Program-made: the position numbers and the translations under genes
The notes under the pieces: model-generated
Told to the model about the DNA's origin: nothing
Database searches by the model: none
Seen by the model: the letters and a program-made list of their open reading frames with translations, nothing else
Assembly (NCBI RefSeq): GCF_002811245.1
Contig: NZ_NIVQ01000022.1
Location: forward strand, 1-44,180
Length of the DNA stretch: 44,180 bases
Origin: Vibrio salilacus
Lineage (GTDB): Bacteria; Pseudomonadota; Gammaproteobacteria; Enterobacterales; Vibrionaceae
Reading direction: 5' to 3'
Shown: positions 24,087-31,600 of the stretch, piece after piece
Layout: each line of letters begins with the position of its first letter
Position numbering within the stretch: the stretch's first letter is position 1

Positions 24087-25259
24087 ATGACGGAAAAAAA
24101 GAAGCGTGGATTACTCTCTTGGCTTGGCTTTGGTGACGAAGAACAGGCCAAACAATCCACACAACAACAAACGGAAACCGAACCAACACTAGAACAAACG
24201 GTTGACGAGCAACATCAACGCCCTGATGCTGAGCTAGCAGAAGCAGAAGCAGAAGCAGAAGCAGAAGCAGAAGCAGAAGCAGAAGCAGAACCTGACACTC
24301 CCGCTGAACCGCGCGTTGTCGAACAAGAGAAACCAAGCGAAAGTTTCTTTGTGCGTTTAAAGCGCAGCTTAACGCGCACTAAAGCGAACATAGGGGCGGG
24401 TTTTTTTGGTCTGTTCAAAGGTAAGCAAATTGATGATGAGCTGTTTGAAGAGCTTGAAGAGCAATTGCTGATCGCTGATGTGGGTATGGATACCACTGTT
24501 AAAATTATCGACAATTTAACCGACAAGGCCTCACGTCAAGATCTGAAAGATGGCGAAGCACTTTACGGTCTGCTTAAAGATGAGCTGGCGGATATCTTGT
24601 CTCAGGTTGAGCAGCCGCTGGTCGTGGATTCGACGAAAACGCCATTCGTTATTTTGATGGTTGGTGTCAATGGTGTCGGTAAAACTACCACAATAGGTAA
24701 ACTGGCCAAACAATTCCAAGCCGAAGGTAAAAGCGTCATGCTAGCGGCAGGTGACACCTTCCGCGCTGCTGCTGTCGAGCAGCTTCAAGTATGGGGCGAG
24801 CGCAATAATGTCCCTGTGGTAGCGCAGCATACTGGTGCTGACAGTGCATCCGTGATTTATGATGCGATTGAATCGGCGAAAGCCAAGGGCGTTGATGTGG
24901 TGATTGCTGATACCGCTGGGCGCTTGCAAAACAAAGCCAACTTAATGGAAGAGTTGCGTAAGATCGTCCGTGTGATGAAGAAGATCGATGACTCGGCGCC
25001 GCATGAAATCATGCTGACGCTTGATGCGGGCACCGGGCAAAATGCGATTAGCCAAGCTAAATTATTTAGTGATGTTGCGCCGTTGACGGGCATTACGCTG
25101 ACTAAGCTGGATGGAACGGCGAAAGGTGGTGTTATTTTTGCGCTGGCCGATCAGTTCCAAATCCCTATTCGTTATATTGGTGTTGGTGAAGGTATTGACG
25201 ACCTACGCCCATTTGAGACACAAGAGTTTATTGATGCTTTGTTTAGTCACGAAGATTAA
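24087..25259 (+). CDS. ftsY: Signal recognition particle receptor FtsY
   Basis: FtsY is the membrane-associated GTPase that receives SRP-ribosome complexes and passes them to SecYEG. Of 390 residues, the first 80 or so form the acidic A domain, which includes nine tandem Ala-Glu dipeptides (residues 51-68). The four-helix N domain follows, then the G domain with GVNGVGKTT at 193-201, DTFRAAAVEQL, DTAGR and the TKLDG guanine motif. It heads the ftsY-ftsE-ftsX operon. The A domain varies between bacteria, and the repeat makes it a likely site of length variation. Confidence 0.96.
   Translation: MTEKKKRGLLSWLGFGDEEQAKQSTQQQTETEPTLEQTVDEQHQRPDAELAEAEAEAEAEAEAEAEAEPDTPAEPRVVEQEKPSESFFVRLKRSLTRTKANIGAGFFGLFKGKQIDDELFEELEEQLLIADVGMDTTVKIIDNLTDKASRQDLKDGEALYGLLKDELADILSQVEQPLVVDSTKTPFVILMVGVNGVGKTTTIGKLAKQFQAEGKSVMLAAGDTFRAAAVEQLQVWGERNNVPVVAQHTGADSASVIYDAIESAKAKGVDVVIADTAGRLQNKANLMEELRKIVRVMKKIDDSAPHEIMLTLDAGTGQNAISQAKLFSDVAPLTGITLTKLDGTAKGGVIFALADQFQIPIRYIGVGEGIDDLRPFETQEFIDALFSHED
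24237..24290 (+). repeat. Nine-copy GCAGAA microsatellite inside ftsY
   Basis: Nine perfect tandem copies of the hexamer GCAGAA. Gain or loss of units keeps the reading frame and changes the number of Ala-Glu dipeptides. Confidence 0.97.
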
Positions 25260-25304
25260 GGTTAAGCGACCAATAGCAGCAACTCCGTAATAGAGGGATT
25301 TCGG

Positions 25305-25979
25305 GTGATAAAGTTTCAACAAGTGAGTAAGGCGTATCGCGGCGGCCGACAAGCCTTGCAGAAAGTCGACTTCCATCTGCGTCGCGGTGAAATGGCTTTT
25401 CTTGGCGGCCACTCGGGTGCGGGTAAAAGTACTCTGCTCAAGTTGATTTGTGCGATAGAGCGCCCAACGGACGGTAAAGTGAGCTTTAACGGTCACGACA
25501 TCACGCGAATTCCTAGTAAAGATATTCCTTTTTTGCGCCGTAATATCGGTATTGTATTCCAAGATCACCGTCTGCTGATGGACAGAACAGTGTTTGATAA
25601 TGTCGCTCTGCCGATGCGCATTGAATCGATCTCGGAACATGAAATTAAACGTCGTGTTTCAGCTGCATTAGATAAAACCGATTTACTCGACAAAGTGAAA
25701 TGTTTACCTAGCCAGTTGTCTGGTGGTGAACAGCAACGCGTAGGCATTGCTCGCGCAGTGGTTAACCGACCAACATTATTATTGGCCGATGAACCAACGG
25801 GTAACCTTGACCCTGAGTTGTCGAATCGTGTCTTGAAGCTATTTGAAGAGTTTAACCGCGCAGGGGTGACGATATTGCTCGCTACTCACGACATCGGTTT
25901 AGTGAATACGCGCCCACAATACCGTCACCTTGAGCTCACCCAAGGCTTCCTTAGCGAGGTAGAAGATTATGGCCACTAA
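25305..25979 (+). CDS. ftsE: Cell division ATP-binding protein FtsE
   Basis: FtsE is the cytoplasmic ATPase of the FtsEX complex, which links the Z ring to activation of peptidoglycan amidases through EnvC. Its 224 residues hold Walker A GHSGAGKST at 35-43, signature LSGGEQQR, Walker B LLLADEPTG and the H-loop ATHD. The start is GTG behind AGAGGGA. It lies 45 bases after ftsY and overlaps ftsX by 11 bases. Confidence 0.96.
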   Translation: MIKFQQVSKAYRGGRQALQKVDFHLRRGEMAFLGGHSGAGKSTLLKLICAIERPTDGKVSFNGHDITRIPSKDIPFLRRNIGIVFQDHRLLMDRTVFDNVALPMRIESISEHEIKRRVSAALDKTDLLDKVKCLPSQLSGGEQQRVGIARAVVNRPTLLLADEPTGNLDPELSNRVLKLFEEFNRAGVTILLATHDIGLVNTRPQYRHLELTQGFLSEVEDYGH

Positions 25980-26931
25980 ACCTCGTGGACGAACCAATGG
26001 GACAGCGAAAAATCGCGTCAAAAAAGACAGCTTTTTGAAGGTCCATCTTAAGCAGGCGAAGTCGTCATTTCATGAATTGTGGCAACGGCCATTAGGAAAC
26101 TTGCTGACTTTAGCGGTTATCTCAATGGCATTAGCGATGCCATCGGCGCTATATCTCCTGGGTAAAAATATTGCTCAAGCATCCAGTGATGTGACGAGTC
26201 CTTCACAAGTGAGTGCTTATATTCAAGAGCGTACGCCTGAGGCGCGCGTGATGGTGATAAAAGATCAGCTTGAGAGTGACAGTGATGTCGCGGCGGTCAA
26301 ATATATCTCTCCACAGCAAGGTTTGGATGATTTAAGCCAGTATTCAGGGTTTGAACAAGCTATTAGCTTACTGGATGATTACGCCCTGCCGGGTGTGTTA
26401 GTGGTAACACCAAGTCGTGACGACCAGCAAGTGATTAAGCAATTGGCCGAGCGGATAGCACAACAAAGTGAAATCACCGATGTTCGTCTGGATGAAGATT
26501 GGTTAACCCGGCTGGATGCAATCAAGAACCTTGTGAGTGGTATTGTGATTACCCTGTCGGTATTGATGTTGGGATCGGTGTTTCTGATTGTAGGTAACAC
26601 CCTGCGTTTCAATGTGCTGGCAAATAAAGAAGAGATCCAAACCATGAAGCTGATTGGTGCGACCAACAGCTACATTTTACGTCCTTATTTGTACTCGGGA
26701 ATGTGGTTTGGCTTACTGGGGGCGGTCAGCGCATGGATCTTAACGGCGTTGATTACTGTATTACTCAATAGTAGCGTTGAGAAGTTAGCGTTACTGTATG
26801 ACAGTCGTTTTCGTTTGGTAGGTTTAAGCTGGGATGAGTCGTTATTGCTGGTGATGCTCGGCATTTTCTTAGGTTGCTTAGCGGCCAAAGTCTCCGCCCA
26901 ACGGCACTTAAAAGAGATCGAGCCTATTTAG
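25969..26931 (+). CDS. ftsX: Cell division membrane protein FtsX
   Basis: FtsX is the membrane subunit partnered with FtsE. Of 320 residues, the first 40 are a basic cytoplasmic tail, longer than strictly needed. Four membrane helices are visible at about 45-65, 185-205, 235-260 and 285-305, with a periplasmic domain between the first two that binds EnvC-type activators in relatives. It overlaps ftsE by 11 bases, so translation is coupled. rpoH follows with its own promoters. Confidence 0.95.
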   Translation: MATKPRGRTNGTAKNRVKKDSFLKVHLKQAKSSFHELWQRPLGNLLTLAVISMALAMPSALYLLGKNIAQASSDVTSPSQVSAYIQERTPEARVMVIKDQLESDSDVAAVKYISPQQGLDDLSQYSGFEQAISLLDDYALPGVLVVTPSRDDQQVIKQLAERIAQQSEITDVRLDEDWLTRLDAIKNLVSGIVITLSVLMLGSVFLIVGNTLRFNVLANKEEIQTMKLIGATNSYILRPYLYSGMWFGLLGAVSAWILTALITVLLNSSVEKLALLYDSRFRLVGLSWDESLLLVMLGIFLGCLAAKVSAQRHLKEIEPI

Positions 26932-26933
26932 TT

Positions 26934-26961
26934 GGAACTCGACTGTTTAGTGGTTGTCATA
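26934..26961 (+). promoter_or_regulatory. Candidate sigma-E promoter of rpoH
   Basis: GGAACTC and TCATA are separated by 16 bases, the spacing of the sigma-E promoter P3 of E. coli rpoH (GAACTT-16-TCTGA). It begins three bases after the ftsX stop. Confidence 0.45.
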
Positions 26962-26964
26962 CTA

Positions 26965-26992
26965 TTGAAAAAAGTAGACGCTACCGTATACT
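26965..26992 (+). promoter_or_regulatory. Sigma-70 promoter of rpoH
   Basis: TTGAAA and TATACT are 16 bases apart, a close match to consensus. A second, weaker pair, TTGTGT (26999-27004) and CATAAT (27021-27026), also 16 apart, lies just downstream. Confidence 0.55.
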
Positions 26993-27114
26993 TCGCTCTT
27001 GTGTAGGCGATTTGTTTATGCATAATAGTTCCCCCCTGCTTGAATCTTGTTCATTTTAGGTTCAAGATTGTTGGGTTAAAACTTACTCCAGATCAGAGAT
27101 TGATGAGGAACCGA

Positions 27115-27972
27115 ATGACGAATAAAGCATACCCTATGGCGGTTGTTACACAAGATAGCTTAGACAGCTATATCCGCTCAGTAAACAGTTACCCAATGCT
27201 GACTGCTGATGAGGAACGTGAGCTTGCTGAGAGGCTGCATTATGACGGTGAAATTGAGGCGGCAAAAGGGTTGATCCTTTCCCACCTTCGTTTTGTTGTT
27301 CACGTCGCGCGAGGTTATTCTGGCTATGGTTTACCAATGGCTGACCTAGTTCAAGAAGGTAACATTGGTCTAATGAAAGCGGTCAAACGTTTCAATCCAG
27401 AAGTGGGTGTACGTTTGGTTTCGTTTGCTGTGCACTGGATTAAAGCCGAGATTCATGAGTACGTATTGCGTAACTGGCGTATTGTCAAAATCGCCACGAC
27501 GAAAGCACAACGTAAATTGTTCTTTAACCTGCGTAAGTCGAAAAAACGTTTAGGTTGGTTCAATAACGGCGAGGTGGAAACGGTCGCTCGCGAATTAGGT
27601 GTTGCGCCATCAGAAGTACGTGAAATGGAATCTCGTTTAGCGGCACAAGATCCTACTTTCGAGATGCCAAACGACGACGATGATTCTGGTTCATCGTACA
27701 CAGCGCCGATGGTCTACCTAGAAGACAAATCGTCTGATGTTGCTGACAATGTGGAAGCGGCAAACTGGGAAGCACACACCAACAATCGTCTTAGCCTCGC
27801 ACTTAAGAGCCTAGACGAGCGCAGCCAGCATATTGTTCGCTCTCGTTGGCTAGAAGACAATAAAGCCACGTTGCAAGAACTGGCAGAGACTTACAATGTA
27901 TCTGCCGAGCGGATTCGTCAGTTAGAGAAGAACGCGATGAAGAAGCTTAAAGCGGCGGTTGGCGAGTTCTAA
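27115..27972 (+). CDS. rpoH: Heat-shock sigma factor RpoH (sigma-32)
   Basis: RpoH directs RNA polymerase to heat-shock promoters. Its 285 residues start at [11 protein letters not shown] behind GATGAGGAA; the frame is open 25 codons further upstream but the family starts here. Region 2 contains [14 protein letters not shown] and [22 protein letters not shown] is the RpoH box that separates it from other sigma-70 relatives. Region 4 ends with the helix-turn-helix [17 protein letters not shown]. The leader carries two mutually exclusive hairpins (27039-27069), which may add translational control. Confidence 0.97.
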   Translation: MTNKAYPMAVVTQDSLDSYIRSVNSYPMLTADEERELAERLHYDGEIEAAKGLILSHLRFVVHVARGYSGYGLPMADLVQEGNIGLMKAVKRFNPEVGVRLVSFAVHWIKAEIHEYVLRNWRIVKIATTKAQRKLFFNLRKSKKRLGWFNNGEVETVARELGVAPSEVREMESRLAAQDPTFEMPNDDDDSGSSYTAPMVYLEDKSSDVADNVEAANWEAHTNNRLSLALKSLDERSQHIVRSRWLEDNKATLQELAETYNVSAERIRQLEKNAMKKLKAAVGEF

Positions 27973-27997
27973 TAGCCACGCACAAACTGATTTATCT

Positions 27998-28030
27998 AAA
28001 AAGCCGAGATCAAACGATCTCGGCTTTTTT
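27998..28030 (+). terminator. rpoH terminator
   Basis: An 11-bp perfect stem (28001-28011 with 28016-28026) around AAAC, followed by six Ts. Confidence 0.93.
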
Positions 28031-28387
28031 GTTGCTGATCGCTTATCGATATTTTGCCTGTTTTTCGGGATCGAATGTAACCGACTTGCCTGTGGGTAAC
28101 TCTGTGTGGAAATTATTGGCTATCTGTCAGAAAGCAGGGTGAATAAAGGGCTGTACTCTCTTTATCCAGTGGGGATAGTTTTCTCTTTACACACAATCGA
28201 ATAAGGATCATTACTACATATTGTGGATCGATTCTTATAAAAACACTTTATCAACGTAATCCACAAATTTATCCACAGATGGTTGAATTATGATCACTGG
28301 TGGATAACCTTACTGACACAGAGTACTTGTTGACCACTGGATAGGTTACAATCGCGTTAGTAAAACTAGCGATAAAAGAGAAAGATT
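28031..28387. other. rpoH-glpE gap with DnaA-box-like sites
   Basis: 357 bases without a gene. One perfect DnaA box, TTATCCACA, lies at 28269-28277. Single-mismatch copies are at 28091-28099 (reverse), 28257-28265 and 28299-28307 (reverse). Several weaker ATCCA/TGGAT elements lie between. The stretch must also contain the glpE promoter. I see no open frame of note. Confidence 0.5.
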
Positions 28388-28714
28388 ATGGACCAGTTTA
28401 AACATATAGATGTGGCAGGTGCTCAAGCACTGCTTAAGCAAGGTGACGCGAGAATGGTCGATATCCGCGACCCGCAATCTTTTGCTGTGAGTCATGCCAA
28501 ACAAGCATTTCATTTGACCAACGATACGATGGTTTCGTTTATGGATGATGTGGCGTTTGAACAGCCGATATTGGTGATGTGTTATCACGGTATTAGCAGT
28601 CAAGGAGCGGCGCAATATTTGGTTAACCAAGGCTTTGAGCAGGTGTATAGTGTTGATGGTGGTTTTGAAGCCTGGCACAGGGCAGGGCTTGCTACGGAAT
28701 CGAGTTTAGGATAG
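28388..28714 (+). CDS. glpE: Thiosulfate sulfurtransferase GlpE (single-domain rhodanese)
   Basis: GlpE (EC 2.8.1.1) moves sulfane sulfur from thiosulfate to cyanide or thioredoxin in vitro; its cellular acceptor is uncertain. The 108 residues equal the E. coli length. The persulfide cysteine is Cys65 in the active loop [16 protein letters not shown] is the usual rhodanese N-terminal motif. It lies four bases before glpG. Confidence 0.94.
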   Translation: MDQFKHIDVAGAQALLKQGDARMVDIRDPQSFAVSHAKQAFHLTNDTMVSFMDDVAFEQPILVMCYHGISSQGAAQYLVNQGFEQVYSVDGGFEAWHRAGLATESSLG

Positions 28715-28718
28715 CAGT

Positions 28719-29555
28719 ATGGTGAGACTGATTGCTCTCAACAATCCAAGAATGGCGCAAGCGTTTATCGATTATATGGCGTCTCGAAAAATAGACGTGC
28801 AGATGATGCCTGAGGGAGAGGGTCAGTTTGCTCTGTGGCTGGTGGGGGTAGAACATCAAGTGGAAGCGGAAGTTGAGCTGAAGCAGTTTCTGGCCAATCC
28901 AAACGCTGGCAAATACCAAGCGGCCTCATGGCAGGTAGCTGAAACAAGGCAGAATCATTTTAAATACCACTCGCCCAGTATGTTGGCAATGATCAAAGCG
29001 AAAGCTGGGCCAGTCACATTAAGTGTAATGATGATGTGTATCGTCATCTTTGGTTTGCAACAGTTTGGGTCAGGCCAAGGGGTGTTTAACGCACTCCACT
29101 TCCCCGCTTTTTCTACTCAGCAGTGGCAGCTATGGCGTTGGGTGAGTCATGCACTTTTGCATTTTTCCATTATGCATATCGCTTTTAATTTATTGTGGTG
29201 GTGGCAGTTGGGTGGCGATATTGAGCAGCGTTTAGGCTCGGCAAAACTGCTTCAGTTGCTGGTGATTTCCGCAGCGTTGTCGGGAGCAGGCCAATACTGG
29301 ATTGAGGGTGCAAACTTTGGTGGTTTGTCTGGGGTAGTTTATGCGTTAGTCGGCTACTTATGGATGCTCGGTTACAAAGCGCCTCAACTGGGCTTAAACC
29401 TTCCTAAACCTGTGATTGGCTTCATGTTGGCGTGGTTAGTGCTCGGGTTTGTCCAGCCGTTTATGGCTATTGCTAACACGGCTCATTTGGCCGGTTTGAT
29501 TTCTGGGGTGCTATTAGGTCTGTTGGATGCCACTCGCATGGTAGAGCAAGACTAG
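28719..29555 (+). CDS. glpG: Rhomboid protease GlpG
   Basis: GlpG (EC 3.4.21.105) cuts membrane proteins inside the lipid bilayer. Residues 1-85 form the cytoplasmic domain. Six membrane helices follow, with the catalytic Ser204 in GGLSGVVYAL and His256 in NTAHLAGLISG. The HxxxN motif is present as HIAFNLLWWW. It is coupled to glpE, as in E. coli, but the glp regulator gene glpR is not next to it here. A likely terminator follows at 29562-29592. Confidence 0.95.
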   Translation: MVRLIALNNPRMAQAFIDYMASRKIDVQMMPEGEGQFALWLVGVEHQVEAEVELKQFLANPNAGKYQAASWQVAETRQNHFKYHSPSMLAMIKAKAGPVTLSVMMMCIVIFGLQQFGSGQGVFNALHFPAFSTQQWQLWRWVSHALLHFSIMHIAFNLLWWWQLGGDIEQRLGSAKLLQLLVISAALSGAGQYWIEGANFGGLSGVVYALVGYLWMLGYKAPQLGLNLPKPVIGFMLAWLVLGFVQPFMAIANTAHLAGLISGVLLGLLDATRMVEQD

Positions 29556-29561
29556 TCAACG

Positions 29562-29592
29562 CGGCGCCTCATAGAGTGCGCCGTTTGGTTTT
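29562..29592. terminator. Terminator between glpG and the FliL-like gene
   Basis: CGGCGC pairs with GCGCCG around a ten-base loop, followed on the plus strand by TTTGGTTTTATT. The T tract is interrupted, and the end overlaps the first bases past the FliL-like stop. Confidence 0.6.
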
Positions 29593-29998
29593 ATTGGTAG
29601 AGATATTTAGTGAACAGTAAATCGGCGATAATGGTTTTGCCGGTTTCAGGCAGCAAGGTCGCATTTAACTGCTCAACTAAGGTTTTACGAAGATCTTCTC
29701 GTCCAGCGAGTGATGTGACGGTTTCTTCGGTTTGTTTACCGAGTAATTCTATCACTGCATCTCGAATAAGCGGTTGATGCAGCTCGATGATACCGAGGTC
29801 TGCTTGACTGGCAACCATGATGTCGATGCGAACTTGAATATAACCGAGTTTTTTCCCTTTGGTATAGAAGTTGGTCGTGAGATCAGGCTCTAGAGTAAAA
29901 TAAGCCAACTTGGGTGCGCCTTCCTCTTCGGCTAGTGCGGGTAAGCTAATAAGCAACCCCCAGACGACAAATATTTGGGTTAGGTAACGTTTAATCAT
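29591..29998 (-). CDS. FliL-like protein with signal peptide
   Basis: A 135-residue FliL family protein, started at MIKRYLTQIF (29998); a TTG eight codons upstream is possible but less likely. Unlike flagellar FliL, which has a membrane anchor, this one has a cleavable-looking signal peptide ending ALA before EEEGAP (about residue 23), so it may be free in the periplasm. The FliL domain is marked by FTLEPDLTTNF and a C-terminal RKTLVEQLNATL helix. No flagellar gene is near. It stands alone, divergent from ubiC. Confidence 0.8.
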   Translation of the reverse strand: MIKRYLTQIFVVWGLLISLPALAEEEGAPKLAYFTLEPDLTTNFYTKGKKLGYIQVRIDIMVASQADLGIIELHQPLIRDAVIELLGKQTEETVTSLAGREDLRKTLVEQLNATLLPETGKTIIADLLFTKYLYQ

Positions 29999-30154
29999 AT
30001 TTATAACTTTTCTTTCTTCCAATCACGATATTCGAATCGCCTGAGTCTTGTTACAATAGAGCATCGATTTGTAATAAAAATGCGTTAAGCACTCTATCTA
30101 GTGGTTAACATCAGAGCACGAAGCTTTATTATTGTACGATGATAAGGCTACTTA

Positions 30155-30721
30155 TTGAATACTAGTATGAATCAATCAACTGCGCTTTATTTATCTGCTT
30201 TACGTCAAGTTGAATGGCAAGACCCAAAACATTTTAGCTTTCCCACTCCACGTGCGAAGATTTGGTTGCTAGAACAGGGCTCCTTGTCACGTTTATTAGA
30301 GTCTTACTGTCAGGCATTGAGTGTTGACTTGCTACATAACAAAGCCATTGATGGCCAACAGCTTAATTGGCAAGAAGTAAGCTTGCTGACTCAAGAGCAG
30401 TGTTTGTTACGCAAAGTCGTCTTAAAAGGCGATGGTCAAGCTTGGGTATTGGGCCGAACCTTGATCCCGCAGAGCTCGATGCAAGGACAAGACTTTGATC
30501 TATCCGACCAAGGCGAAATACCGCTCGGGCTAACCGTATTTAGTGCCAGTAATGTTAAACGTGACGCTTTGCAAGTTGGGGCGGTGGACATTGATGGCCA
30601 GACACTATTAGCTAGGCGCTCGCGATTATGGATGAATCACAAACCTATGCTGGTGGCTGAATTGTTTTTGCCGACAGCGCCCATTTACACCAAGGAGAAT
30701 GCGAGCGATGACCGCGGATAA
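30155..30721 (+). CDS. ubiC: Chorismate pyruvate-lyase
   Basis: UbiC (EC 4.1.3.40) converts chorismate to 4-hydroxybenzoate, the first committed step of ubiquinone synthesis. It is 188 residues from the TTG at 30155, seven bases after AAGG; an ATG four codons later would lie 19 bases from that site. The motif VLGRTLIP and the C-terminal RRSRLW are typical. The 3' end overlaps ubiA by 14 bases, as expected for a coupled pair. Confidence 0.92.
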   Translation: MNTSMNQSTALYLSALRQVEWQDPKHFSFPTPRAKIWLLEQGSLSRLLESYCQALSVDLLHNKAIDGQQLNWQEVSLLTQEQCLLRKVVLKGDGQAWVLGRTLIPQSSMQGQDFDLSDQGEIPLGLTVFSASNVKRDALQVGAVDIDGQTLLARRSRLWMNHKPMLVAELFLPTAPIYTKENASDDRG

Positions 30722-31562
30722 AGCCGTTGCTTATTGGCAATTGATGCGTATGGACAAGCCGATTGGCACTTTGTTACTGCTGTGGCCGACTTTATGGGCG
30801 CTGATCATTTCGGCCCAAGGCATGCCAAACGTTAGTGTTCTAGTCGTGTTTACGCTTGGGGTGATTTTTATGCGTGCCGCTGGGTGCGTGATTAACGATT
30901 TTGCTGATCGTAATGTTGATGGTCACGTCAAACGTACCGAGAAACGTCCTTTGCCTTCCGGGCGCGTGAGTGCCAAAGAGGCGATTGCGCTGTTTCTTCT
31001 TCTCGCGTTGAGTTCATTCTTGCTTGTTATGAGCATGAACCCGCTAACCATCAAGCTCTCATTTGTTGGCCTTTTCTTGGCGTTTATCTATCCATTTATG
31101 AAGCGCTATACGCATCTGCCGCAACTGTTCCTTGGTTTAGCATTTAGCTGGTCGATTCCTATGGCATGGGCTGCGCAAGCCAATGAAGTGCCGATGATGG
31201 TGTGGTTTATCTTTGCGATTAATGCCCTGTGGACTATTGCCTACGATACGCAATACGCCATGGTTGATAGAGATGATGACTTGAAGATCGGTATCAAATC
31301 GACGGCCATTTTATTCGGTCGCTATGACAAGATGGTGATTGGTTTATTGCAACTGGTCACTTTGGCTATGCTGATGTGGGTAGGCAGTTACTATCAACTG
31401 GGCGCAAGCTATTACTGGAGCTTGCTGATTGCAGGTGCGCTGTTTGTGTTTCAGCAACATCTTATCCGCCATCGCGAACGAGCGTTGTGCTTTCGAGCTT
31501 TCCTCAACAATAACTATGTCGGTATGGTGATAACCATCGGCTTATTTATCGCATTCTGGTAA
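30708..31562 (+). CDS. ubiA: 4-hydroxybenzoate octaprenyltransferase
   Basis: UbiA (EC 2.5.1.39) attaches the polyprenyl tail to 4-hydroxybenzoate in the inner membrane. I chose the ATG at 30708 ([10 protein letters not shown]), ten bases after AAGGAG, over the ATG at 30699 that abuts the site. This gives 284 residues. The two Asp-rich motifs that hold the Mg-diphosphate are NDFADRNVD and [12 protein letters not shown]. Eight to nine membrane helices are visible. Confidence 0.95.
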   Translation: MTADKAVAYWQLMRMDKPIGTLLLLWPTLWALIISAQGMPNVSVLVVFTLGVIFMRAAGCVINDFADRNVDGHVKRTEKRPLPSGRVSAKEAIALFLLLALSSFLLVMSMNPLTIKLSFVGLFLAFIYPFMKRYTHLPQLFLGLAFSWSIPMAWAAQANEVPMMVWFIFAINALWTIAYDTQYAMVDRDDDLKIGIKSTAILFGRYDKMVIGLLQLVTLAMLMWVGSYYQLGASYYWSLLIAGALFVFQQHLIRHRERALCFRAFLNNNYVGMVITIGLFIAFW

Positions 31563-31565
31563 AAC

Positions 31566-31600
31566 AAAGGGCATCGTATGATGCCCTTTGTTCTTTTATT
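31566..31600. terminator. Bidirectional terminator between ubiA and plsB
   Basis: CAAAGGGCATC pairs with GATGCCCTTTG around GTAT, followed by T-rich sequence on the plus strand. It separates convergent ubiA and plsB; on the minus strand the T run is weaker. Confidence 0.85.

Noticed and set aside
24237..24290. Repeat array as a possible CRISPR
   Set aside because: The units are six bases with no spacers and encode a dipeptide repeat.
24215..24526. Minus-strand frame rich in Ala-Ser opposite ftsY
   Set aside because: It is the antisense reading of the GCAGAA repeat and the acidic A domain.
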